Of a DNA stretch of 64,000 nt, positions 26,690 through 35,087 are shown one piece after another. This DNA is from Vagococcus entomophilus (GTDB lineage: Bacteria; Bacillota; Bacilli; Lactobacillales; Vagococcaceae), in assembly GCF_003987595.1 (NCBI RefSeq), contig NZ_NGJZ01000002.1, forward strand, positions 496,001-560,000, read 5' to 3'. The notes beneath the pieces are model-generated. The model saw only the letters and a program-made list of their open reading frames with translations, was not told where the DNA came from and ran no database searches. The position numbers and the translations under genes are program-made. How positions within the stretch are numbered: position 1 is the first letter of the stretch; every line of letters starts with the position of its first letter.

Positions 26690-27166
26690 ATGGATTCTTT
26701 TGATGAATTACTAATAAAGAAGTACTTACATATAGATAAAGAAATTTCTAAATTATACGAATATAAAAATAAGCTAAAAGAAGTGTTTTATTCTCAGAAT
26801 ATGGCTACTCATTTAGTCTACGATGCTCACGGTGTTCATTCAGAAGGATTTAGACAAGATATAAAGGTAATAAATTATTTAGAAAGTTTGGACATTGTGG
26901 AAGAACGGATAAATAGGTACAGGATAAGAAAAAATTACTTTAAAGAGTTTATTTGTTCACTTAGCGATGATGAAAAAGAAAAATTATCATTAAAATGTCT
27001 GAATAAAATTCCTCCTTTTTTATTCGAAAGAATCATAGGTGAAATAAGAGAAATTGAAACAGCTATTAATTTTAGATATGGAATTGAACCAGAAAACTTT
27101 GATGTTGTATTAACTGAGAATATGAATGTGAATGTAGAAAGGATGTGTGATTTTTTTGCGATATAA
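26690..27166 (+). CDS. Hypothetical protein of the island
   Basis: 158 aa, helical (DKEISKLYEYKNKLKEVFY, SLDIVEERINRYRIRKNYF), no domain recognised. ATG 26690 has AGGTGAAAGCG upstream. Overlaps the next gene by 20 nt and is therefore probably in the same operon. May be another member of the phage regulator group with the preceding gene. Confidence 0.55.
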   Translation: MDSFDELLIKKYLHIDKEISKLYEYKNKLKEVFYSQNMATHLVYDAHGVHSEGFRQDIKVINYLESLDIVEERINRYRIRKNYFKEFICSLSDDEKEKLSLKCLNKIPPFLFERIIGEIREIETAINFRYGIEPENFDVVLTENMNVNVERMCDFFAI

Positions 27167-27704
27167 GGATCATATTAATATCAAGTTTTATTTAATAAGA
27201 TGGAAATATTATCAAGAGCAGCGATATTATCTTGAGGACTTAGAAAAGGAAAATGCAACGGCTCTCTTTAATGCTTTGAATGGTATTTCAGTAGAAGATA
27301 GAGAGTTACTATCAGAAAAATACTATAAAAGCACTATAAAGGCGGATTTTGATTTTAAGAAAGAAGTATATCGAACAGTTAAACCTATAAAGAATAGCGA
27401 ACTATGTTTGAAGCGTAATCTATCAGAAGAAAGATATACTCAAAAAATGAGGCTAGCAGAACATAATTTAAAAAATAGAATGTTTGAAATATACAATCAG
27501 ATGTATGAAAAATTAGAAGAGTTTAAGTTAATGATTGGTAAAAGCCTATATTTTAAAGGATATTTAAACGAATCAAAAACTGGATTGAACGAATATTTGC
27601 TTAGTCAATCAATGGATGAGGGAATGATTTTTGTAGAAGATATTAATAACAGAGAGTATTATGATTTGATAGCATTGGGATTTAGGAAAGTTCCTATAAA
27701 ATAA
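27147..27704 (+). CDS. Hypothetical protein of the island
   Basis: 185 aa, charged and helical, with no recognised motif. Starts at GTG 27147 or TTG 27156, both just after AAAGGATG within the previous gene. The 247 bases after it (27705-27951) contain no clear gene, only a possible 20-residue frame at about 27748. Confidence 0.5.
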   Translation: MIFLRYKDHINIKFYLIRWKYYQEQRYYLEDLEKENATALFNALNGISVEDRELLSEKYYKSTIKADFDFKKEVYRTVKPIKNSELCLKRNLSEERYTQKMRLAEHNLKNRMFEIYNQMYEKLEEFKLMIGKSLYFKGYLNESKTGLNEYLLSQSMDEGMIFVEDINNREYYDLIALGFRKVPIK

Positions 27705-27951
27705 AAAAGATGATGATTGTAAATAGATTACTGATAAGCAAGACCATATGGATCAAATTAAAAAGATAACTCAATTGAAAATTTGGCTGAGTGATAAAAT
27801 AAAAAAAGAGTAAAATATTAGCCGGCTATTTATTATAAACGACCATGGATAAAATCAATAGGTAGCGTTGAGTAGTCCTTATTTATGATATTTCTTAGAC
27901 TAGACGAATTTGACCAGTATTAATACGAATAATTGAAGAAAGGAGAAAGCT

Positions 27952-28314
27952 ATGTTAAATCAAAGACAGGAACGATTTTTAAAAGCACTGCTTGATACCC
28001 CCTCCATTGAACAAGCTTGTAAGTTGGCTAGTATAACTAAAAATACAGGTTATAAGTATTTAAAAGACGAAATTTTTATGAAAGAATACCGTGCTATTAG
28101 ACGTGAATTAATGCAACAAGTTACCGCTAAGCTTCAAAAGAGTTCAGAGGATGCAGTACACACCTTAAATGATGTTATGCAAGATGGTGACGCTACTCCA
28201 AGTTCAAGAGTTCAAGCAGCTAAGAATATTCTAGATATTGCTTATAGATCTTTGGAATTAGACGACATTCAAGAACGTGTGGACCAATTAGAAAGTCAGT
28301 TAGCCAATGAGTAA
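27952..28314 (+). CDS. Terminase small subunit-like protein (phBC6A51 HTH)
   Basis: 120 aa: an N-terminal HTH (RQERFLKALLDTPSIEQACK, LASITKNTGYKYLKDE) and a helical C-terminus with SSRVQAAKNILDIAYR. This is the phBC6A51-type DNA-binding domain used by some terminase small subunits. No large terminase or capsid genes follow. A solitary small terminase is a hallmark of satellite islands that redirect helper-phage packaging. AAAGGAGAAAGC precedes the ATG. Confidence 0.7.
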   Translation: MLNQRQERFLKALLDTPSIEQACKLASITKNTGYKYLKDEIFMKEYRAIRRELMQQVTAKLQKSSEDAVHTLNDVMQDGDATPSSRVQAAKNILDIAYRSLELDDIQERVDQLESQLANE

Positions 28315-28708
28315 ATTTAGTAGCTTAAAAAGACAATTAAACTCTATTGAATCAAGAAAAGCTGACTCCTTATTGCTGGTTGAAGAACTACGACTATTAT
28401 TAGCTCATTCATTATTGGATAAATTGAACGTTGAAAAAGAAATTGAATGTATGTTTGATGGTGGATGTAGTCAAAAGTTAAAACGCGACACTTCAATAAC
28501 CATGGAAGAATGGGCGGATAAAATCAATAAAACGGATATCTCCAAAGAGCTTAAAAGTCAACTAATCAATGAGTATAAAACTAGAAGTTTCTCACCTCAA
28601 TCAATTAGTTGGTTTTATGAAACACCAAAAGAAGGATTAACCTTAAAACCTATTGAGGAGACTTCTAAAGAGATTGAAGCTTATTTAAATCTTATAGGAG
28701 GTGTTTAA
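28307..28708 (+). CDS. Hypothetical protein, possibly the first half of a split gene
   Basis: 133 aa, no recognised domain; helical N-terminus, then TSITMEEWADKINKTDISKE. Starts inside the end of the previous gene. The stop (TAA 28706-28708) is followed by an open stretch in the same frame up to 29209, so this and the next entry could be one gene broken by a nonsense codon. A good GGAGGTG at 28697-28703 argues for two genes instead. Confidence 0.55.
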   Translation: MSKFSSLKRQLNSIESRKADSLLLVEELRLLLAHSLLDKLNVEKEIECMFDGGCSQKLKRDTSITMEEWADKINKTDISKELKSQLINEYKTRSFSPQSISWFYETPKEGLTLKPIEETSKEIEAYLNLIGGV

Positions 28709-28711
28709 AGG

Positions 28712-29209
28712 ATTGAAACGCAATATAGCATCAAAATAAGCCAGCTTGAAGAGAAGCTTAATTATAAAGAATCAGATGATTTTGTCAGATATGTTTATTT
28801 TAAATTAGTCATACAAAAATTATCAGATAGTGAGCTAGATGAGTTAATTGAACTAGGGAATAAAGACTTATCAGCCATGAGTTATAAACATGATGAGCTA
28901 ATTAAAGAAAAAATGAACAAGGGAAGATATGGAGATATTGACCAGGAGTTTATCGAACGAGAAAGAAAATTATTCAATCAGAAAGTTGCTAATGAGCTAC
29001 CAAATTCTACTACGTACAACAATTTAGGAACAAATGCTCTTTACCTAATTACCACACTTCCCGAGGAAGAGCGAACGCAAGAACACGTCACCTCTAAAGG
29101 AGAGACGAAAACACCTGATGAAATGACGGTGCGAGAATTACGAGAAAGCATCAGATTAACCCGTCATGAAGGGGCAGAAATTCAATCAGAAAGAAGGAAA
29201 GAAAAATGA
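28712..29209 (+). CDS. Hypothetical phage-type protein with unusual start
   Basis: From an ATT codon 8 nt after GGAGGTG the protein has 165 aa; the first ATG (28877) would give 110 aa without a clear site. The end (ALYLITTLPEEERTQEHV, PDEMTVRELRESIR) resembles C-termini of phage DUF3102-like proteins. ATT initiation is rare (known in infC), so the alternative is a nonsense mutation in a larger gene with 28307. Confidence 0.45.
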   Translation: METQYSIKISQLEEKLNYKESDDFVRYVYFKLVIQKLSDSELDELIELGNKDLSAMSYKHDELIKEKMNKGRYGDIDQEFIERERKLFNQKVANELPNSTTYNNLGTNALYLITTLPEEERTQEHVTSKGETKTPDEMTVRELRESIRLTRHEGAEIQSERRKEK

Positions 29210-30198
29210 AAGCAAGATTTAATTTTATGACAAGACCAGGATACAAGAAAGTAATTCAAGATTATCAAAACGGAGTAAAAAGTATTATCAGTAAAAATAA
29301 AATGAGTGTTAAAGACGAGGTGATTGATGAAGAAGTAAAAGAAATCATCAACAATACTCATTCAAGTATGCAGCAATTTGTTAAAAGTGAAAGGAAACGT
29401 ATCAATAAAGATATGGCTACTCTAAGAAGCTCATACAAGCGTTCTAAGTCGGTTTACTCTAATCCACAAGAAGAAATATTAAGAAGACAAGATTTTGATT
29501 TAGAACTTTATACAATGAGCGACAATGATATTGAGAGATTTTTAAGTGACAAAGAGAGGACGCCAAGCGAATATGAATTAAGAAAGATTGCATCTCGGAA
29601 TAATTTATCGTCAGAAATACAGGTTAGAGTTACAAAAAAATTAAATATTCTAAAACGACCATATGAACAGGATGGACACTATCAAGAACTATCAAAAGCT
29701 TTACAAGAAATCGAATTAATTGACAAACCGTTATCAAGAGATTTAATGATGTATTTCCCTAAAGGTGATAATCAAGTAAGCAATGTTTCTCTTAGATCGT
29801 TAAACTTGATACAAAATAAACCTCATGAATTAGGAAAAGAGGCTGAAAGAGTTAATGAAGCTTTGAATTTCTTATCAGAAGTTGAGACAGGAGAAATTCC
29901 AGTAAAAGAAAGAACTCAATTGTCTAGTGTAGTAGAAAAAGAAAATAAGCTTAAATATGATGATTTTGATCTAAGAGCTATTAGAGGAACGAAAGAATTT
30001 GATATTAGAGATCGTTTTACTTACTTGAAAGAAAGATATAACGATAAATCGTCTGACCGCTTCGACATTATGAAAGATGATTACAACATTGAAGAACATC
30101 TAAACTACTTAGAACAACAACATGATAAACGTATGGCTAATGATTCAGCTTTTAAAGAGCAATATGAAGCAGCTTCGAATAAAGAAACAGAAGAATAA
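29206..30198 (+). CDS. Large hypothetical protein of the island
   Basis: 330 aa, strongly charged and helical (SMQQFVKSERKRINKDMATL, NDIERFLSDKERTPSEYELR). No catalytic motif or membrane segment. The start overlaps the previous stop (ATGA) with AGAAGGAAAG upstream. Size and place after the terminase-like gene hint at a capsid-size or packaging interference protein, but nothing in the sequence proves this. Confidence 0.55.
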   Translation: MKARFNFMTRPGYKKVIQDYQNGVKSIISKNKMSVKDEVIDEEVKEIINNTHSSMQQFVKSERKRINKDMATLRSSYKRSKSVYSNPQEEILRRQDFDLELYTMSDNDIERFLSDKERTPSEYELRKIASRNNLSSEIQVRVTKKLNILKRPYEQDGHYQELSKALQEIELIDKPLSRDLMMYFPKGDNQVSNVSLRSLNLIQNKPHELGKEAERVNEALNFLSEVETGEIPVKERTQLSSVVEKENKLKYDDFDLRAIRGTKEFDIRDRFTYLKERYNDKSSDRFDIMKDDYNIEEHLNYLEQQHDKRMANDSAFKEQYEAASNKETEE

Positions 30199-30204
30199 TA
30201 CTTG

Positions 30205-30234
30205 AAAGCTCACTTTAATTAGTGGGCTTTTTTG
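30205..30234 (+). terminator. Terminator closing the core island operon
   Basis: AAAGCTCACT / AGTGGGCTTT with a G-T pair and a 6-nt loop, followed by T6. Accessory genes follow it, each with its own spacing. Confidence 0.75.
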
Positions 30235-30264
30235 GTATAATGGAAAGAAAAGGAGAATTTTTTA

Positions 30265-31203
30265 ATGCAAATATCTGATGTAACAATGGATTATTTTTTA
30301 CAATTCATAAAAAGTGAGGTAAAGTTACCTGATTTATCAAAAGATTTTAGGGAACCATCATTTAATTTAGATGTTAACGCAATTATTGGATGGGAGAATC
30401 AAGATTTAAACCATGGCTATGCTGAATCTTTTTACAAGGCAGGAAAGCTAATGATTGAGAAAGGAGCCGATTTTTACGATTACTATGTTTATCCGATTAT
30501 GTTTAATTATAGACAGTATATAGAATTGGCTTTAAAAGACTTACTAATAAAAAGTCAAGTATGCTTTAATCAGAGTATAAAAGTAAATATAACCCATGAT
30601 TTAGAAACTGTATTAACTTCTTTGTGCGATATACTAGATAGTCAAGATAAAGCTTTTCTTTTACCTGAAGAGATTCGTCAATTCATTTTAATGTATTATA
30701 AACAAGATAAGAAAAATGACAGGTACAGATATCCTTATGATACAAAAGGAAATTTAACTAATTCTTATGATCACCATTTCATTAACTTAGAAGTGATATA
30801 TAATAGTATGGAACTTGTTCATGAGTATTTATTTGGAATCTATTTAATCTTTGATGAAATAGATGAGGCTGTATATTTACACTTTCTTAATTTTATAAAT
30901 AAAATTACAAGTTTTAAAAATGTTGAGGAGCTAAAAGATAAAACAAATGATAAGCTTTATGTTATTGAATTTAAAACAATTCCTTTTAGTGTTTTAACGA
31001 AAAAAATAGATGAAAGAGAGCCGAAAAAATATTTGAAATTAGATAACGCTAATGTGGTAATTGAGAATAATCATGCAGAAATACCTATTATTTATCTAGA
31101 TATAGAAAAAGGCATAGAGAAAAAAATAAGTGTTGCTAGATATGAGTATGTTGTAAATAAGGAAGGAGTAAAAAAAATAAATAGTTTTTCAGTAGATTTA
31201 TAA
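30265..31203 (+). CDS. Accessory protein of unknown function (possible HEPN-like)
   Basis: 312 aa. A helical core (YPIMFNYRQYIELALKDLLI, then NITHDLETVLTSLCDILDSQ) recalls HEPN or AbiV-like nucleotide-binding helical proteins, but the diagnostic RxxxxH motif is not convincing. The C-terminal 80 residues look beta-rich. AAAGGAGAATTTTT precedes the ATG. Lies in the cargo section beside AbiH, so a defence function is plausible on position alone. Confidence 0.5.
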   Translation: MQISDVTMDYFLQFIKSEVKLPDLSKDFREPSFNLDVNAIIGWENQDLNHGYAESFYKAGKLMIEKGADFYDYYVYPIMFNYRQYIELALKDLLIKSQVCFNQSIKVNITHDLETVLTSLCDILDSQDKAFLLPEEIRQFILMYYKQDKKNDRYRYPYDTKGNLTNSYDHHFINLEVIYNSMELVHEYLFGIYLIFDEIDEAVYLHFLNFINKITSFKNVEELKDKTNDKLYVIEFKTIPFSVLTKKIDEREPKKYLKLDNANVVIENNHAEIPIIYLDIEKGIEKKISVARYEYVVNKEGVKKINSFSVDL

Positions 31204-31251
31204 AACATCGGCGTTATGGGTTTAATTAGTCTGTGTGGAGGAGAATATTAG

Positions 31252-32196
31252 ATGGCAACTTTATTTATTATTGGCAATGGGTTTGATTTAGCACATGGGT
31301 TACCAACTAGTTATAATCATTTTAAAGAATACTTACGTACTGAATATGATTATGATTATAATGAAAAACCTTTACTTTGGGAACAATCTACAACAATGCC
31401 AGATGGAGATGAAAAGTATGAGTTAAAAGAATGTGCTCATATTATCGATCATATGGTATCCAATGTTGGAAGAGGTTTAACTTCAATTGAGTTATGGAGT
31501 GACTTTGAGAAAGCCCTTGGATTATTAGATTTCCAAGAAATTGAAGAAGAGATTTTTGAACAATATGATAATGAAGGAGATGTTAATCCTTTTAAAACTG
31601 GTAATTTGTATGAGGATGCGTATGGTGATTTAGAAAAAATAATGAAATATGTAAAAAAATTGTTTAAAGAATGGATTAAAACGGTAGAAATTCCAGAACT
31701 ATATGATTCACTATCTAATATGGATGTATACGAAACTCTGAGTGATTTATTTGAAACTGTTGATGACCCAATTTTTTTAACATTTAATTATACAGATACT
31801 TTAGAAATTTTATATAGAGAAGAAAAAATAACTCATATACATGGAAGCGTAAATAATCCGATTATCGGTCATGGAGACAATACTATAGTAGAAGAATTAG
31901 CATATCATCAAGATGAATTTATCAATAGAATATCTGCTGATTTAAGCAAGCCATGTAAATCAATAGTTGAACAAAATAGTAATTTTTTTAAGGATATAGA
32001 AAATGATATTACTGATATTTATACTTATGGTTTTTCTTTTTCTGATGTTGATGCTATATACATTAAAGAAATTATAAAAAGAATGGATACTAAAAATGTT
32101 GTTTGGTTTCTACAAAACTATAATTTAAATAATCATGAGGAATATAAAGAAAAGTTATTGAAATATGGATTTAAAGGCGAATTTTCAACATTTTAA
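31252..32196 (+). CDS. AbiH-family abortive infection protein
   Basis: 314 aa. The N-terminus (LFIIGNGFDLAHGLPTSYNH) is the signature of the AbiH family, first described as a phage abortive-infection determinant in Lactococcus. Also typical are IFLTFNYTDTLEILY, THIHGSVNNPIIGHGDN and YTYGFSFSDVDAIYI, a pattern close to SIR2-like NAD-binding folds. GGAGGAGAATATTAG precedes the ATG. Single-gene system; trigger and target unknown. Confidence 0.88.
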   Translation: MATLFIIGNGFDLAHGLPTSYNHFKEYLRTEYDYDYNEKPLLWEQSTTMPDGDEKYELKECAHIIDHMVSNVGRGLTSIELWSDFEKALGLLDFQEIEEEIFEQYDNEGDVNPFKTGNLYEDAYGDLEKIMKYVKKLFKEWIKTVEIPELYDSLSNMDVYETLSDLFETVDDPIFLTFNYTDTLEILYREEKITHIHGSVNNPIIGHGDNTIVEELAYHQDEFINRISADLSKPCKSIVEQNSNFFKDIENDITDIYTYGFSFSDVDAIYIKEIIKRMDTKNVVWFLQNYNLNNHEEYKEKLLKYGFKGEFSTF

Positions 32197-32364
32197 ATAA
32201 TAAGAATTAGTTATAAATTATAACAATTTTCTCATTTTGTTGACTGTATAGCATACATCAAGTAAAATAATATTAATTATATTTACTTGATGTATTTAGT
32301 TTCAACATATATTTGCAAATTTTAAATTAATATAATGAATTTAAATATTCTAGGAGGGAAGATT

Positions 32365-32703
32365 ATGATCTATATTGGTGAAGTTCTAAAAAATCGAATG
32401 GATATGCTTTCTATTGATATTAGTGAACTAGCAGATAGAACATTTTTGGATAACTCTGAAATTGATAAAATATTAAATGATAGCGTAACTTTTGATAATA
32501 TTGATGAATATGATTTGACTATGATTAGTAATGTTTTACATTGTACGCCTGAATACTTTATGGATGATAGTATAAGAAAAAAGGATTTTTTAGTAGGTAC
32601 TCAAAATAGAGGTATTGATACAGAAGAATCTAAAAAAATTAAATTAGCTTTACAAGATTATTTAAAAGACTTTGTATTTCTAGAAAGCGTAATTAGTAAT
32701 TGA
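32365..32703 (+). CDS. Xre-type antitoxin-like regulator
   Basis: 112 aa with an HTH-like N-terminus (YIGEVLKNRMDMLSIDISEL, ADRTFLDNSEIDKIL) and TPEYFMDDS, the usual end of the domain. ATG 32365 has GGAGGGAAGATT upstream. First of a three-gene operon with an ImmA/IrrE peptidase and a PIN nuclease. Divergence from standard Xre sequence is notable. Confidence 0.75.
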   Translation: MIYIGEVLKNRMDMLSIDISELADRTFLDNSEIDKILNDSVTFDNIDEYDLTMISNVLHCTPEYFMDDSIRKKDFLVGTQNRGIDTEESKKIKLALQDYLKDFVFLESVISN

Positions 32704-32723
32704 TTTCAGGAGAGTGACGTTCT

Positions 32724-33485
32724 TTGAATAAAGTAATGATTAAAGTTGAAGAGGCTAGAGAACTTTTTAAAATTGAAAAGTTCCCTAGCAATTTTTTTGA
32801 ATTAAAAATATTTACAGAATATGTTAATGAAAATAGAATTCTTATTTTTAAAGAATCAATTGGGAAACTATCTGGTTTTATAGGGTACGGTGAAAATGAA
32901 TTAGCGATTATTTGTATTAATTATAATAGACCAATTGGTCATCAGAATTTTACATTCGCTCATGAATTAGGCCATTGGATGCTGCATCAAGGTATTTCAT
33001 TTTCAGACGATGATCGGCAAATATCATATTCAAATAAAAAGTACGAGAAAGAAGCTAACGATTTTGCGAGTGAACTGTTGTATCCTAATGAATGTTTTGT
33101 AAAAGACTATGAGTATATTAGAACCAATGACTTACTTAGTTCAAAAAAAAGAAAAGAATTTGCTGAATACATTGATGGATTGTGCCATAAATATTGTATG
33201 AGCTACGAAGCAATTTTAAATCGAATTTTATATAAAGCAAAGTTAATTAAATCAAAAAATAAAATCAAAAAAGAAATTGTAAAAGAGTTAGGGAAAAATT
33301 GGTCAGAGCACTTTGATTCTAATTTTTATACACCAAAAAATCATGAATTAAAAGAGTATCAAAAATCTTGTGAACCTTACACATACATGAATCATATACT
33401 TGAATGCATGTTGGAACGAAAAGAAATCAGTGAAGCCACAGCTGAAGCCATTAGATTAAAGAATGGATTAGACTTTTTTAAATGA
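32724..33485 (+). CDS. ImmA/IrrE-family metallopeptidase
   Basis: 253 aa. FTFAHELGHWMLH (HExxH at about residues 80-84) is the zinc motif, followed by YEKEANDFASELLYP with the third ligand Glu; both are classic ImmA/IrrE. TTG start after AGGAGAGTGACG. The C-terminal half (about 150-253) is extra. In Xre-ImmA-toxin modules the pair acts as antitoxin or sensor. The stop overlaps the next start (ATGA). Confidence 0.88.
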   Translation: MNKVMIKVEEARELFKIEKFPSNFFELKIFTEYVNENRILIFKESIGKLSGFIGYGENELAIICINYNRPIGHQNFTFAHELGHWMLHQGISFSDDDRQISYSNKKYEKEANDFASELLYPNECFVKDYEYIRTNDLLSSKKRKEFAEYIDGLCHKYCMSYEAILNRILYKAKLIKSKNKIKKEIVKELGKNWSEHFDSNFYTPKNHELKEYQKSCEPYTYMNHILECMLERKEISEATAEAIRLKNGLDFFK

Positions 33486-34033
33486 GGTATTTAATAGATA
33501 CTAATGTTTTCATGAATAAAATTTCAGATTCAATAATTGATGTGGCAAAATTTTGTAAAAATGAAAATTGCGGTATGTATATTTCTCCTACAATATTGAG
33601 AGAACTAGAACCTCCAGTTAATAGTAACTTTTCAAATGGTTGTTTTAATATTGTTGATAACTGTATTAACGGAGTTTTATGTAATAAATGTTTTATTCAA
33701 ATGGTTGAAATTAGTAAAGAAGCTAGAGAAGAATACAAAAAAATTAGAATTAGACATTATAGATGGATAGAAGATCCAGATTATTTAAAGAAAATGTTGG
33801 ATGAAGGAAAACTTACTCGAGATGAAATAAAATCAATACGCTATAAAGATGTTGGTGAGTGTGAATTATTGGCTGTTGCAAAAACAGAAGAAAAAGCACA
33901 TGAAATTGTTACAGATGATTTTGGACGAGTATACAAGCATCCATTTAATAATATCTTTGAACATTATAAAGATGATGAAAAAATACAAATATTACCATCA
34001 AAGGATTGGTTGTCAAAAATTGGATATAAGTAA
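33482..34033 (+). CDS. PIN-domain nuclease (DUF4411-like toxin)
   Basis: 183 aa. Acidic residues of a PIN active site are visible: Asp in YLIDTNVFMN (residue 6), Glu in TILRELEPP (about 43), DVGECELLAVA near 126 and VTDDFG near 144. PIN proteins are metal-dependent RNases, commonly toxins. DUF4411 proteins are known next to Xre-ImmA proteins. Four extra Cys around CINGVLCNKC are unusual and might bind metal. Last gene of the operon, adjoining the right end of the island. Confidence 0.78.
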   Translation: MRYLIDTNVFMNKISDSIIDVAKFCKNENCGMYISPTILRELEPPVNSNFSNGCFNIVDNCINGVLCNKCFIQMVEISKEAREEYKKIRIRHYRWIEDPDYLKKMLDEGKLTRDEIKSIRYKDVGECELLAVAKTEEKAHEIVTDDFGRVYKHPFNNIFEHYKDDEKIQILPSKDWLSKIGYK

Positions 34034-34036
34034 ATA

Positions 34037-34159
34037 TGCCCTCGTGAATGATAGAAATTATGTAGCTATTTTTGTAGCCAAAAGTATTTTATAGAATAAC
34101 TACCAGTTAATAAAGTAGTTATAAATTATTATTGAACGCCTTGTTATTCCTTGTTAAAT
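34037..34159. other. Candidate attR region of the island
   Basis: Contains TTGTAGCCAAAA (34072-34083), a variant TGTAGCTATT just before it, an inverted CACGAGGGCA (about 34037-34046) and the proposed core CCTTGTTAAAT (34149-34159). Each matches a sequence near the integrase end. The distance between cores is about 13.8 kb. Confidence 0.5.
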
Positions 34160-35020
34160 CAAGTCAATTAATAATGTTGGTTTAAATGGAAGGCAGTGTG
34201 GGCTGATTTCAATTTAAGTATTAGAAATGTTGATTTATCAATGCTTCTGGTGCTTCTTTTTTTTGGGAAATTAAACTAACTATAACGGCGATTAAAAGTG
34301 ATATTTTTCTTTTTCTATAAACTGAGCGAATTGATCTGCGCTTCTCATGTTCAGGTACTAATTTGGAAAAGGAGAATTGTTATAAAGGATGTTATCACTT
34401 ATTCAAACGATTTAGGAGAGTCCACAGGGATTTCACCTCAACTCAAACTTGGAGAAACTCCCCAATGCCGTGAAGTGGTCAAGGTAGGAGTATTATTATA
34501 TTAACTACAAATCTTGACTTCAATTTTCTAAATGAAGAATGAAGAGTGTAAATCAAATAATAATCACTCGTTTTTTCAATGTCATTGGGAAATTGTTTAC
34601 CTAGATAAATGTAATCAAACAATGTAATTGAATAAGTTATTCAATTATCAAAGAATAGTATTGCTTTTATGAGCATTTCATCTTAACGATATGTTTCAAG
34701 GCTTTTCAAGTGAAGTAATAGCATATTGGTAATGTTAAAATAGTTATCTGTGTAAGAAGAATCGAGCATGATATCTTTAGAAATAATGTCATAGGGAATA
34801 GATGCAGTCTTTGTTTTTGATTATTAAACTTTGACTAATCAATTTATTTTCTTGGAATAATAGTCTTTTTAATTTTTTCTATTCGTTTTATCGTCGTTCA
34901 ATTGCTTTTCTCTCATGGATTAATTCAACTATAAGTTTCATAAGCGTTCTTTTTTCTTCTAATAAATTCAAAATAATCACCTCTTTATTAATAAGAGGTT
35001 TTAAAGGCATTCAATAACAA
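34160..35020. other. Gene-poor stretch between the island and the lasso region
   Basis: No convincing gene of normal size. AT-rich with many stops on both strands. A 27-codon minus-strand frame (34971 to 34888, TTG start, MNLLEEKRTLMKLIVELIHE then RKAIERR) has AAAGAGGTG upstream, but this site lies in a palindrome (ACCTCTTTATTAATAAGAGGT) that could hide it. The rest looks like decayed DNA. Confidence 0.5.
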
Positions 35021-35052
35021 CAAAAAAACTATCAATTAATTTTTGATAGTTT
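35021..35052 (-). terminator. Terminator of the lasso/immunity operon
   Basis: On the minus strand, AAACTATCAA pairs with TTGATAGTTT around a short loop and is followed by a T-run. It lies 36 nt beyond the stop of the last permease gene. Confidence 0.75.
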
Positions 35053-35087
35053 CTATATAGTAGTATTTAAGGAAAGTGAAAAGGTAG

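Noticed and set aside
20318-34159. A complete prophage
   Set aside because: No large terminase, portal, capsid, tail or lysis genes lie between the att candidates.
34298-34504. A 68-codon frame in the gene-poor stretch
   Set aside because: No ribosome site and no recognisable protein; surrounded by stops on all frames.
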